A DNA stretch of 19,460 bases, taken from positions 1 through 19,460 of the forward strand of contig JBAZZX010000050.1 of NCBI GenBank assembly GCA_041658585.1, written 5' to 3'. The notes below the pieces were generated by a model. That model was not told the origin of the DNA. It was given only the letters and a program-made list of their open reading frames with translations, and made no database searches. This document shows positions 1 through 6,664 of the stretch, one piece after another (positions within the stretch are counted from its first letter, which is position 1; each line of letters starts with the position of its first letter). A program made the translations under genes and the position numbers. The stretch is from DYFC01 sp041658585 (GTDB lineage: Bacteria > Nitrospirota > Thermodesulfovibrionia > Thermodesulfovibrionales > SM23-35).

Positions 1-1
1 T

Positions 2-127
2 GAAAATGCTGATGCGACGTATGATTTTAACAAACATTCAACAAAGTTTAAAAAAATGAAAGACACCGGGTGTGGATTTGCATCTGTAAATCAGAAAACC
101 GGGACTTTATACACAGACTCTAATTAG
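2..127 (+). CDS. Possible C-terminal end of an unidentified protein (partial)
   Basis: An open frame enters from the left edge and runs 41 codons to a TAG at 125-127. The C-terminal residues are TGCGFASVNQKTGTLYTDSN. I do not recognise the family. An open frame of this length can occur by chance in AT-rich DNA, and no start or Shine-Dalgarno can be judged because the gene would begin outside the window. If real, it is convergent with the leftward glycosyltransferase at 260-1258. Confidence 0.3.
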   Translation, partial: ENADATYDFNKHSTKFKKMKDTGCGFASVNQKTGTLYTDSN

Positions 128-129
128 TC

Positions 130-150
130 AAGAATGTCCCCTTACTTCCC
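130..150. repeat. Possible REP-like dispersed repeat
   Basis: The stretch AAGAATGTCCCCTTACTTCC, read on the other strand as a run containing AAGTAAGGGGACATTCTT, has the look of a dispersed intergenic repeat that I associate with REP/RAYT-type elements in several environmental bacteria. It occurs only once in this window, so its repeat nature cannot be shown here. It abuts the broken end of a glycosyltransferase fragment (153-263). Confidence 0.25.
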
Positions 151-152
151 GC

Positions 153-263
153 TTAGAGTGAAAACCGCAAGACATGGTCTGGATACCATCCACCGTGTTT
201 GAACCACTTGCAGAGAAAGTAGTTCTGCCTTCTTATCAGATTCAATTTCAAACTTTCCTTCAT
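153..263 (-). pseudogene. Remnant of a GT2 (WaaE/KdtX-like) glycosyltransferase
   Basis: A 36-codon leftward ORF whose ATG overlaps the TGA of the glycosyltransferase at 260-1258 (ATGA junction). Its centre reads NYFLCKWFKHGGWYPDHVLR. The pattern F/Y-L-x-K/R-W-x-x-H-G-G-W-Y-P-D-x-x-L-R is a signature segment of WaaE/KdtX-type GT2 enzymes, which normally exceed 240 residues. Here everything upstream is missing and the frame stops three codons after LR. The nucleotide-binding half is therefore absent and the piece cannot be an active enzyme. It looks like an internal fragment left by a deletion that joined it to the neighbouring gene. The motif match is from memory of the family. Confidence 0.6.
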
Positions 264-1258
264 CCGTACAGCAATTTCTTTATTTTCGAGATCAGGAACT
301 TTTTGTTCCAGATAGGGGTCATCATACTGTAAAGGTATTTATTGCCTACCTTCTTCATCCTTTTCATGATATCTCCTCTTTTTTTCAATGTATTTCGCAA
401 TGATTTGAGTACATCGATTTTCGCTTTGATATAATTCTTAAATTTCCGATGCTTTAAGGCAAAATAGATGAAATCTAAGATTTCGCCTACAGCAAATTCC
501 GGAAGGCATCTCAAAAAAAGGGAGAGAGGAACATTCTTGATTCTCACCAGTTCGCTGTTTCTCAGAGCATAGTAGATCGCTACATCGCTCATGTGTCCTA
601 TTGATGCCCTTACTTTGTGATGCACTATTGCGGACGGCACATATACAGCCTTCCATCCCGCAAGCTGGGCCCGGAAATTCAAGTCGGTGTCCTCATGGAT
701 CAGGAAGAAATCTTCATCGAAAAACCCGGTCTCCTCAAGCATTACGCACCTGTAAATTGCAGCCCCTGCGCATGCGCCGAACACTAACTCCTCTCTGTCA
801 TAAAAATGTGAAGACGGCATGCCTTCACCGCGCTTGAACCCTTTCAGGTTGGTTGTGAAACCATCACCTGCGCTGTCAATGATATTCTTGCCATACACAA
901 TCATCTTCGTAGCGCCGATACCGACATCAGGGTGCGCTTCCATCACGTCATACAGGCGTTCGATGCAGTTCTTATCAACTTCAGCGTCATTGTTAATGAG
1001 CATAATGTAACGGCCCTTTGCCTGCTTGAAGCCTTCATTGTTCGCGCCGGCAAAACCGACATTTGCCGGCAGGGAAACGATCTTTACATCCGGGAAAGCT
1101 TCTCTGACGTATTCAGTTGAACCATCTTGTGAAGCGTTGTCTACCAGAATAATCTCGATATTTTTAAAGTACTGGTTATGCAGAGATTCGAGACAAGCTC
1201 TCAGCAGATGTTTTCCATTATAGTTGACGATTATTACAGATATTGTTTTCATCTTCAT
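260..1258 (-). CDS. GT2 family glycosyltransferase (rhamnosyltransferase-like)
   Basis: A 332-residue soluble GT-A fold enzyme that should transfer a sugar from a nucleotide donor onto a growing surface glycan at the inner face of the membrane. The N-terminus has the GT2 opening ISVIIVNYNG (residues 6-15), then ILVDNASQDGST (37-48), a metal-binding region INNDAEVD (88-95), and the downstream FFLIHEDTDL (184-193) with H188-E189-D190. This layout matches the WbbL/rhamnosyltransferase-like GT2 subfamily and the length is normal. The C-terminal 60 residues are Lys-rich and may be membrane-associated. The ATG at 1256-1258 overlaps the stop of a short upstream frame (ATGA), and no strong Shine-Dalgarno precedes it, so expression may rely on coupling. 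A second in-frame ATG lies two codons downstream. The sugar and acceptor cannot be told. Confidence 0.85.
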   Translation of the reverse strand: MKMKTISVIIVNYNGKHLLRACLESLHNQYFKNIEIILVDNASQDGSTEYVREAFPDVKIVSLPANVGFAGANNEGFKQAKGRYIMLINNDAEVDKNCIERLYDVMEAHPDVGIGATKMIVYGKNIIDSAGDGFTTNLKGFKRGEGMPSSHFYDREELVFGACAGAAIYRCVMLEETGFFDEDFFLIHEDTDLNFRAQLAGWKAVYVPSAIVHHKVRASIGHMSDVAIYYALRNSELVRIKNVPLSLFLRCLPEFAVGEILDFIYFALKHRKFKNYIKAKIDVLKSLRNTLKKRGDIMKRMKKVGNKYLYSMMTPIWNKKFLISKIKKLLYG

Positions 1259-1386
1259 GCTGCAACTGCCGACCAGTGATACACCGTATTTCTGATAGCC
1301 ATTTGCATCATCAAATATACTTTATTCATGATGAAGAATGATACCTTGTTTATCTCGAAAACTGCGGTTATATCATAAAAGACCGA
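1255..1386 (-). pseudogene. Open 43-codon tail frame ending in ATGA overlap with the GT2 gene
   Basis: Leftward frame open from 1386 to a TGA at 1255-1257. Its stop overlaps the ATG of the glycosyltransferase at 260-1258. The first in-frame ATG is at 1327-1329, giving only 24 residues (MNKVYLMMQMAIRNTVYHWS and four more), and no Shine-Dalgarno precedes it. The exact ATGA junction is what one expects of a genuine preceding gene in an operon, so this may be the 3' end of a deleted gene rather than a real microprotein. I do not recognise the residues. Confidence 0.25.
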
Positions 1387-1402
1387 TCACTAAGCAGGTA
1401 GT

Positions 1403-1597
1403 CTATTTGTGGAACGCCATGTTTCTCAGCATGAACCAGTCTAAATCTGGGTCATTACTCCCTTTATTCACGGAGAACTCGACGACATCGATCTTTCTCA
1501 CTTCAGGTTCATGAACTGTTTCCTGCTGGTAATCGTAGGCAGGCCATATGAGCTTTTTAGTATAATTTTTAGTATAATTAAGAAGAATTTTTTTCAC
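1403..1597 (-). CDS. Hypothetical small protein (64 aa), possibly a gene fragment
   Basis: Leftward ORF of 64 residues starting with GTG at 1595-1597. The product starts MKKILLNYTKNYTKKLIWPA and has an acidic second half containing NKGSNDPDLDWFMLRNM. It is soluble with no signal peptide or membrane segment. I do not recognise the family. No Shine-Dalgarno precedes the GTG, and the start lies only 14 bases from the oppositely oriented ATG at 1612, inside that gene's leader. This makes the annotated start doubtful. It could be a remnant of the gene deleted between here and the glycosyltransferase at 260-1258, in line with the other fragments in this locus. Confidence 0.35.
   Translation of the reverse strand: MKKILLNYTKNYTKKLIWPAYDYQQETVHEPEVRKIDVVEFSVNKGSNDPDLDWFMLRNMAFHK
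1555..1578. repeat. Perfect 12-bp tandem duplication carrying two TATAAT boxes
   Basis: The unit TTTTAGTATAAT occurs twice head to tail (1555-1566 and 1567-1578) with no mismatch. Each copy ends in a consensus -10 hexamer, TATAAT at 1561-1566 and 1573-1578 on the + strand, 33 to 50 bases before the ATG at 1612. No good -35 box sits 16-18 bases upstream of either. Confidence 0.7.
1561..1578 (+). promoter_or_regulatory. Candidate duplicated -10 boxes for the 1612-3260 operon
   Basis: Two consensus TATAAT hexamers 12 bases apart, in a short AT-rich leader directly before a gene with a good ribosome site. The sequence shows the hexamers. That they act as promoters is inference, weakened by the lack of a recognisable -35. 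Confidence 0.4.
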
Positions 1598-1611
1598 CGT
1601 AGGGGAAATAA

Positions 1612-2568
1612 ATGAAACTGAGTATTGTCATACCGGTTTTCAATGAGGAGGCTGTGATAGAATCTACCCACGGGAGGATTACGGCTCTCCTCAAAGACCT
1701 AATCGAGAAGGGATTGATTGGCGACTACGAGGTGCTCTATGTCGATGACGGATCGCGAGACCTTTCTCTCCAGATACTGCGAGAGCTCTCATCGAGATCC
1801 CATAAAATAAAAGTCCTATCCTTTAGCAGGAACTTCGGGCATCAGCCGGCGCTGGCAGCTGGTATCCTTCATGCTATGGGAGATGCGGTAGTGAGTCTCG
1901 ACGCGGACCTGCAGGATCCTCCTGAACTGATCGAAGAGATGATCGAGAAATACCGGGCAGGAAACGACATCGTCTATGCGGTCAGGAGGATGAGACAAAA
2001 GGATAGCCTCTTCAAGAGATGGACGGCTCGTTTTTTCTATAAGGCAATGAAGGCGATGGGAGTAGACATAATATATGATCACGCAGACTTCCGCCTGATT
2101 TCGAGGAAGGTCGTAGAGGCCTTCAGGGACATCGCGGAGGTCAACATCTTTCTCCGGGGAATCTTCCCCTATCTCGGATTTAGGCACGAGATCGTCTATT
2201 ACGACCGCCAGTCACGGTTCGCAGGGGAGACAAAGTATCCTCTGCGCAAGATGATCGCCTTTGCCTGGGAGGGGATCACGTCCTTTAGCAGTGTCCCCCT
2301 CAGGATAGCCTTCGTGACGGGCTTCATCATCTCTCTCGGCTCGCTCTGTCTTATCGTCTGGGCCTTTCTTATGACGCTCGCCGGAAGGACTATTCCCGGC
2401 TGGGCCTCGATTGTGATCCCGATATTTTTCATTGGCGGGCTGAATATGCTCTTCCTCGGTCTTATCGGCGAATACTTGGGAAAGATGTATCTTGAGGTAA
2501 AGAGAAGGCCTATTTTCATCATCAAGGAGACCCATAACATGGACGACGAACCCGGGAGTGAGGCATGA
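1612..2568 (+). CDS. Polyprenyl-phosphate glycosyltransferase, DPM1/GtrB-like (GT2)
   Basis: A 318-residue enzyme of the dolichol-phosphate-mannose synthase/GtrB/ArnC family. These move a sugar from a nucleotide donor to undecaprenyl phosphate at the cytoplasmic membrane face. Visible motifs are IVIPVFNEE (5-13), LYVDDGSRD (42-50), FSRNFGHQPALAAG (71-84), the DxD box LDADLQDPPELI (96-107), and DHADFRLISRK (156-166). Two membrane helices at about 230-256 and 265-288 are followed by a basic tail with RPIFIIKET (299-307), the usual C-terminal plan. AGGGG at 1601-1605, six bases before the ATG, fixes the start. Its stop overlaps the methyltransferase start (ATGA at 2565-2568). It probably supplies the lipid-linked sugar for a membrane transferase such as the one at 3711-5351. 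The sugar is unknown. Confidence 0.9.
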   Translation: MKLSIVIPVFNEEAVIESTHGRITALLKDLIEKGLIGDYEVLYVDDGSRDLSLQILRELSSRSHKIKVLSFSRNFGHQPALAAGILHAMGDAVVSLDADLQDPPELIEEMIEKYRAGNDIVYAVRRMRQKDSLFKRWTARFFYKAMKAMGVDIIYDHADFRLISRKVVEAFRDIAEVNIFLRGIFPYLGFRHEIVYYDRQSRFAGETKYPLRKMIAFAWEGITSFSSVPLRIAFVTGFIISLGSLCLIVWAFLMTLAGRTIPGWASIVIPIFFIGGLNMLFLGLIGEYLGKMYLEVKRRPIFIIKETHNMDDEPGSEA

Positions 2569-3260
2569 GTGATTTCGACAGATTTGTGAGCGACTATGAA
2601 TCGATCCATGCCGAGAATATCAGGAAATCGGGTTTTGACCCATCCTATTTCGACGAATCGAAGGTACGGGAGATTTGTAATTACCTGCGATCGGAGGGGA
2701 CTGAGAAGCAGGAGATCCGCTTCCTGAATTTCGGATGCGGGATCGGTAAGAGTGAAAAGTACATCAGGAGCTATTTCCCGAAAAGCGTCATCTTTTCCGT
2801 CGATGTCTCCGAGAGATCAATCGCATTAGCTAGAGAGAGGAATAGTGAATTTCGAAACATGACGTTCACAGCCTTCGATGGTTTCACGATTCCCTTCGAT
2901 GGTACCTTTGACGTTATCTTTGCCGCAAACGTTTTTCACCACATACCATTCGAAATGCACCTGCCCCTTCTCAGAAATCTCCATGAAAAGTTGCATGAGA
3001 GAGGAGTCCTCTTTATATTCGAACACAACCCCCTCAATCCCCTTACAGTGCGTACGGTGAGGGACTGTGCATTCGATAGAGATGCGCGGCTCCTCAACCC
3101 GAAGTATGCGAATGCCGCCCTTTCGGCAAGTGGATTTAAACAAAGAAGGATACACTTCACCATTTTCTTTCCGAAATTCCTCTCCTTTCTGATCCCCTTT
3201 GAGAAATACCTGAGAAGGATTCCCCTCGGCGCCCAGTATTACGGCATCGCAAAAAAGTGA
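2565..3260 (+). CDS. Class I SAM-dependent methyltransferase
   Basis: A 231-residue Rossmann-fold methyltransferase. Motif I is FLNFGCGIGK (53-62), the acidic residue at the end of strand 2 is in FSVDVS (77-82, D80), and a motif IV-like FDVIFAANVFHHIP (115-128) has the HH common in the Methyltransf_11/UbiE-like set. A further EHNPLNPLTVRTV (about 153-165) resembles small-molecule and glycan methyltransferases. It overlaps the upstream polyprenyl-phosphate glycosyltransferase by four bases (ATGA), so it is translated from the same message and probably methylates a sugar or lipid intermediate of the same pathway. Length is normal, with no signal peptide. The substrate cannot be inferred from sequence. 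Confidence 0.85.
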   Translation: MSDFDRFVSDYESIHAENIRKSGFDPSYFDESKVREICNYLRSEGTEKQEIRFLNFGCGIGKSEKYIRSYFPKSVIFSVDVSERSIALARERNSEFRNMTFTAFDGFTIPFDGTFDVIFAANVFHHIPFEMHLPLLRNLHEKLHERGVLFIFEHNPLNPLTVRTVRDCAFDRDARLLNPKYANAALSASGFKQRRIHFTIFFPKFLSFLIPFEKYLRRIPLGAQYYGIAKK

Positions 3261-3339
3261 AAAGGGCAGGGGAGGGATAGATGCTGGAAAGAGTGTAGAT
3301 CCTCGGAAGAAGTCATACTTTTTATACAAAGGAGAGATT

Positions 3340-3624
3340 ATGACAGAAAAGAGTAAGCCGGTTTCCGGGATATTCAGATTCATTCCGTTCCTAAAAAATC
3401 GGACGAGATGTATCTATTTGCGCTCAGAAATCATAAGGGGAATAAGCTCCCTATATATATTACTATCACATCATAATACTGTTCTTATGTTAACAAAAGT
3501 AATCGAATTTACAATGAGCATAAAAGTTAATAACAAGAGTTTACTCTTTGAATCCAAGTTTTTGATATTAGTGAGAAAGGGCATATTCATAGCGAACTCC
3601 TTTCCAAATATGGTTAAAATCTGA
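3340..3624 (+). CDS. Hypothetical 94-aa ORF with strong ribosome site, possibly truncated gene
   Basis: The ATG at 3340 is preceded by AAAGGAGAG at good spacing, one of the better Shine-Dalgarno sites in this locus. The protein begins MTEKSKPVSGIFRFIPF, then becomes rich in Ile, Leu, Ser and Lys with no recognisable domain. The base composition turns AT-rich after about 3420. I read this as either a genuine small basic protein or, more likely, the true 5' end of a gene whose body was deleted or degraded. It lies 79 bases after the methyltransferase in the same direction, so it could be the third gene of that operon. Confidence 0.35.
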   Translation: MTEKSKPVSGIFRFIPFLKNRTRCIYLRSEIIRGISSLYILLSHHNTVLMLTKVIEFTMSIKVNNKSLLFESKFLILVRKGIFIANSFPNMVKI

Positions 3625-3663
3625 AGGCTGTCATGATCCAAAAGCTTGCATGAAATCGATTGA

Positions 3664-3699
3664 TATAATATGCAAAGAACGGATCAAGCGTGGTATGAT
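3664..3699 (+). promoter_or_regulatory. Candidate promoter elements upstream of the membrane transferase
   Basis: A consensus TATAAT at 3664-3669 and an extended -10 type TGGTATGAT at 3691-3699 lie before the ATG at 3711. Neither has a good -35. With the second element the transcript would start only a few bases before the ATG, which would explain why no Shine-Dalgarno is visible. Weak evidence. Confidence 0.3.
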
Positions 3700-3710
3700 T
3701 CATTAATCAT

Positions 3711-5351
3711 ATGAAGCGGTATGCTTTGCAAACTTTTCTTTTGCTGTCATTTGTTGCGATCCTGAGCTACATTAATCACATTTGGATCAGATATAACCTT
3801 TCACACATACCTCCGTCCTGGGATCAGTCCTTTTATATCTACCTGGGCCTCAGCGAGTATGATCTCTTAAGAAATGGCGATGTGTGGGGCTTCGTGAAGT
3901 TCATATTCCAAGGGTCCCCGTGGGCAGGTCCCCTGGTACCGATAACCACCGTGCCGTTTTATTTCATATTCGGTCCTGACATCCAGACGGCATACGTAGT
4001 CAATTCCCTTTACCTGTTCATTCTTTTCCTGTCGGTTTTTTTTATCGGTAAACGGTTATCAGGAACCTGGGCGGCAGTGCTTTCAGTCTTTTCCTGCGCC
4101 ACTTTTCCGGCTTTTATTGCCTACCCGAGAGACTATCTGTACGAGTTTCCCCTTGCTGCCCTGACCGCCCTGAGTTATTTTTTCCTGTTCAAGAGCGATT
4201 CATTCCGTGTCAGGAAATACGCGGTCCTGTCCGGAATTATTACTGGGCTTGCGTTGCTTGCAAAAACCATGGGGGTGGTATTCTTTGTCGTCCCGGTAGT
4301 CTACGTTATCTCTTATGCCCTAAGAGATAACGATTCGGGAAAGAGAAAAAACACCGCCTTTTTTCTCTTTTCTGCGGCTGCCGTTGCGATGGTCTATTAT
4401 ATTCCTAATCTGGGACGGATATTCGGGTATCTTTTTCATTTCGGCTTCGGCAAGGGCTCTGAGAACTATACCTTTGGTGTCTCAGTATTGTCATTTAAAA
4501 ATTGGACCATTTACCTGCACGATATTGCGAGAAGAGGGGTTTCGGTCGGTTATTTCCTGCTCTTTCTTCTCTCATTCGTTTTGTATGTTAGCCGGAAAAT
4601 AGCTTCGTCGAGAGACTACGTGATGCTTTGGCTCTGGTTCATTGGAGGATACGTTTTCCTCTCTCTGACTCCCACTAAAGGGGGAGAGAGGTTTGCCTTA
4701 CCCATTCTTGCTCCTTTGGCGATTCTGATGTCGGTTCATCTTGCAGCGCTCCCTCGTAAGGTTTTGAAGTATTTCATGATCGCGCTGGTGGCTGTTGTCG
4801 GTCTGACGAACTATTCGTACCAGACGTTTTCCGCCCGCAGCGAATATAAGCCTTTTTTTATAGGACAAGTCCAGTTTCTATCGCCGGTACACCACAGCTA
4901 TTATTTCCAACAGGATGCCGGTACGGACTATCAGAAGCCCTGGGATCCTACAGTCCTGCTCCGCTCTATGGACAGTTTGGAGCAAGGAAGCCGGCATAAT
5001 ATTACGGTATTAGTTGGGGTTGACCACCATTTTTTGAATTACGGCATAATGGAACTCTATGGAAAGATGGCGAATATGAAGGGCCTCGTGGGGCACAAGT
5101 TCACGGTACGAACAGTATCCTATGAACTATTGAATGAAGATGAAATACGCAGGGCCATGAATAAGAGCGACTTTGTAGTAACAAAAGCCGGATATCTGGG
5201 GCCTGCTTTCAGCAACGGGAATAATGAAACGGTCAGGAAACTTCTTGAAGGCGAGGCACCTCTCGCGACGTTCATGATGAATGACGGCTTAGCGGCATAC
5301 ATATACCCTGGCGGCGGATGGCTGAGACACGGCAAACGAGCGCCGACGTGA
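3711..5351 (+). CDS. Polytopic lipid-linked sugar transferase, GT39/GT83 (PMT/ArnT-like)
   Basis: A 546-residue integral membrane glycosyltransferase of the GT-C fold. Hydrophobic helices are seen at about 6-22, 78-113, 118-136, 146-161, 170-204, 216-231, 278-294, 303-319, 329-346 and 352-367, followed by a soluble domain of about 175 residues. The first periplasmic loop contains SWDQSFY (36-42), whose D38 matches the catalytic acid of PMT/ArnT enzymes. RDYLYEFPLAAL (140-151) matches the second conserved acidic loop, and KGGERFALPILAP (323-335) the usual lipid-side motif. Such enzymes use polyprenyl-phosphate sugars as donors on the outer side of the inner membrane, which fits the donor-making enzyme at 1612-2568. 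No Shine-Dalgarno precedes the ATG; no alternative start nearby is better. Acceptor unknown. Confidence 0.82.
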   Translation: MKRYALQTFLLLSFVAILSYINHIWIRYNLSHIPPSWDQSFYIYLGLSEYDLLRNGDVWGFVKFIFQGSPWAGPLVPITTVPFYFIFGPDIQTAYVVNSLYLFILFLSVFFIGKRLSGTWAAVLSVFSCATFPAFIAYPRDYLYEFPLAALTALSYFFLFKSDSFRVRKYAVLSGIITGLALLAKTMGVVFFVVPVVYVISYALRDNDSGKRKNTAFFLFSAAAVAMVYYIPNLGRIFGYLFHFGFGKGSENYTFGVSVLSFKNWTIYLHDIARRGVSVGYFLLFLLSFVLYVSRKIASSRDYVMLWLWFIGGYVFLSLTPTKGGERFALPILAPLAILMSVHLAALPRKVLKYFMIALVAVVGLTNYSYQTFSARSEYKPFFIGQVQFLSPVHHSYYFQQDAGTDYQKPWDPTVLLRSMDSLEQGSRHNITVLVGVDHHFLNYGIMELYGKMANMKGLVGHKFTVRTVSYELLNEDEIRRAMNKSDFVVTKAGYLGPAFSNGNNETVRKLLEGEAPLATFMMNDGLAAYIYPGGGWLRHGKRAPT

Positions 5352-5437
5352 CAGATATACTCTCCGGGCTCGTGTATTACACTCTTTACGACACAGTATG
5401 CGCCGCTTCTGACAGCTTCGGATGCTGTTCCGTATTT

Positions 5438-6664
5438 CTAATGCAAAACAGACTTATATATTTTCTCCACCATAAAGGCCTCTTCTTCAAGACGTGGCGG
5501 AGGACTTATGTTTGACTTCAACGTTTTTATAATAGAAGGCTGATCGCTAATTTGTTTTATGATATCGGTAAGTTCTGAAGGTTTTTGAACAGAAAAGACC
5601 ATGCCATTTTTTCCATGTTCGATAAACTCGCAAGCACTGCCGACAATATCTGAAGCAATCACCGGAACTCCGTATGCCATGCTTTCAACAACAACGAGAC
5701 CATAACTCTCCAGGGTGGTGGAAGGAACTATGGTTATATCAATCTCGCTCATTACACATGGAAGTTCGCTATGGTCATACTTCCCCATAAGTCTTATCCT
5801 CTTATCCTCTTCCACGGCAGCGGCAAGTTCCTGGCTGAAGGCGGGCTCCCAGATGCAATTCCCATAAATTTTAAGAGCAATGCCAGGTGAATTCACCTCT
5901 CTGAATGCGTTTACAAGCACGTCAACACCCTTAAAGCGCGCGACCACACCTGTATAGCCAAAAGATATGATATCTCGCTCCTTGTCCACAGGAGCTAACG
6001 GTTTAACATATTTGTAATCGACGCCGTGGTTTATATGGGATATGTTCCTGGTCCATCCGTTAAATTTGTAACACCCTATCAAAAACCGTGAGGGGGAAAT
6101 GAGAACATCGACTTCCTCAAATAATTTCTTTGCATCCTTATATCGTTCAGTGATGGAACTGTTGACACCACATTCCGTTATACACTTTTCCCCGCTATCG
6201 GGAGAATTACATAATGAATAATCGGGTTTATAAAATCTTCCCCTGGGACACAGCAACCAAAAATCAGTGAGCGTAAGAACAACGGGGATATTAAGCTTAT
6301 GTGCGGCCTTATAGCAACATGCCATCCGCATAGGATGGGCAATATGCATTACGTCGAACACTTTGGTCTCGATTATTTTGGTAATTGCATATTCAATTCT
6401 CTCGTCATCTATCATAAACCCTATATCACCGGGGATAAGTTTGTGGCGGATTGAGATTACAGGAATGCCTTCGTAATCATACGACTTATAGAGAATATCA
6501 TCCATGCTTGCCGGAAAGATTTCAGGTGGATCTTCGATTCCGTAGGTAAGTACGGTCACAGAATGCCCCATGCGCTGCATCTGTTTTGAGAGATTGAGGA
6601 CATATCTCTCAGTGCCTCCATAGAAGCGTGGGAAAAAATCATGTAACACATAAAGTATTTTCAT
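5438..6664 (-). CDS. GT4 family glycosyltransferase
   Basis: A 408-residue GT-B fold enzyme with a retaining mechanism, expected to add a nucleotide-activated sugar to a surface glycan in the cytoplasm. The N-terminal domain opens with ILYVLHDFFPRFYGGTERYV (3-22) and includes MHIAHPMRM (106-114). A cysteine-rich stretch (C139, C152, C161, C165) is shared by a subset of GT4 enzymes and may bind metal. The C-terminal domain has FGYTGVVARFKGVDVL (235-250) and the E-x7-E signature ESYGLVVVE (E319, E327), which contacts the donor sugar. Its ATG overlaps the stop of the upstream two-domain glycosyltransferase (ATGA at 6661-6664), indicating coupled translation. The gene converges on the membrane transferase ending at 5351; the 86 bases between hold no clear terminator. 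Confidence 0.9.
   Translation of the reverse strand: MKILYVLHDFFPRFYGGTERYVLNLSKQMQRMGHSVTVLTYGIEDPPEIFPASMDDILYKSYDYEGIPVISIRHKLIPGDIGFMIDDERIEYAITKIIETKVFDVMHIAHPMRMACCYKAAHKLNIPVVLTLTDFWLLCPRGRFYKPDYSLCNSPDSGEKCITECGVNSSITERYKDAKKLFEEVDVLISPSRFLIGCYKFNGWTRNISHINHGVDYKYVKPLAPVDKERDIISFGYTGVVARFKGVDVLVNAFREVNSPGIALKIYGNCIWEPAFSQELAAAVEEDKRIRLMGKYDHSELPCVMSEIDITIVPSTTLESYGLVVVESMAYGVPVIASDIVGSACEFIEHGKNGMVFSVQKPSELTDIIKQISDQPSIIKTLKSNISPPPRLEEEAFMVEKIYKSVLH

Larger units (their letters stand above)
3261..3710. other. Intergenic region with possible gene starts and decayed coding sequence
   Basis: This 450-base gap is AT-rich, especially 3420-3670. It contains two places that look like translation starts. 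GGAGGG followed by an ATG at 3281 gives only five codons before TAG. AAAGGAGAG precedes an ATG at 3340 that opens a 94-codon frame. A likely extended -10 (TGG-TATGAT, 3691-3699) lies near the 3' end. The pattern fits decayed genes that once followed the methyltransferase, though this is inference. Confidence 0.4.

Noticed and set aside
1816..2187. 123-codon frame on the minus strand
   Set aside because: Lies wholly within the polyprenyl-phosphate glycosyltransferase in antisense, with no ribosome site or recognisable domain.
2826..3383. 185-codon frame on the minus strand
   Set aside because: Antisense shadow of the methyltransferase; composition and content do not resemble a protein family.
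3620..3660. Sigma-54 promoter suggested by CTTGCA
   Set aside because: No GG element at the required distance upstream.
5412..5428. Hairpin ACAGC/GCTGT as a terminator between the convergent genes at 5351 and 5438
   Set aside because: Five-base stem, no adequate T-run.
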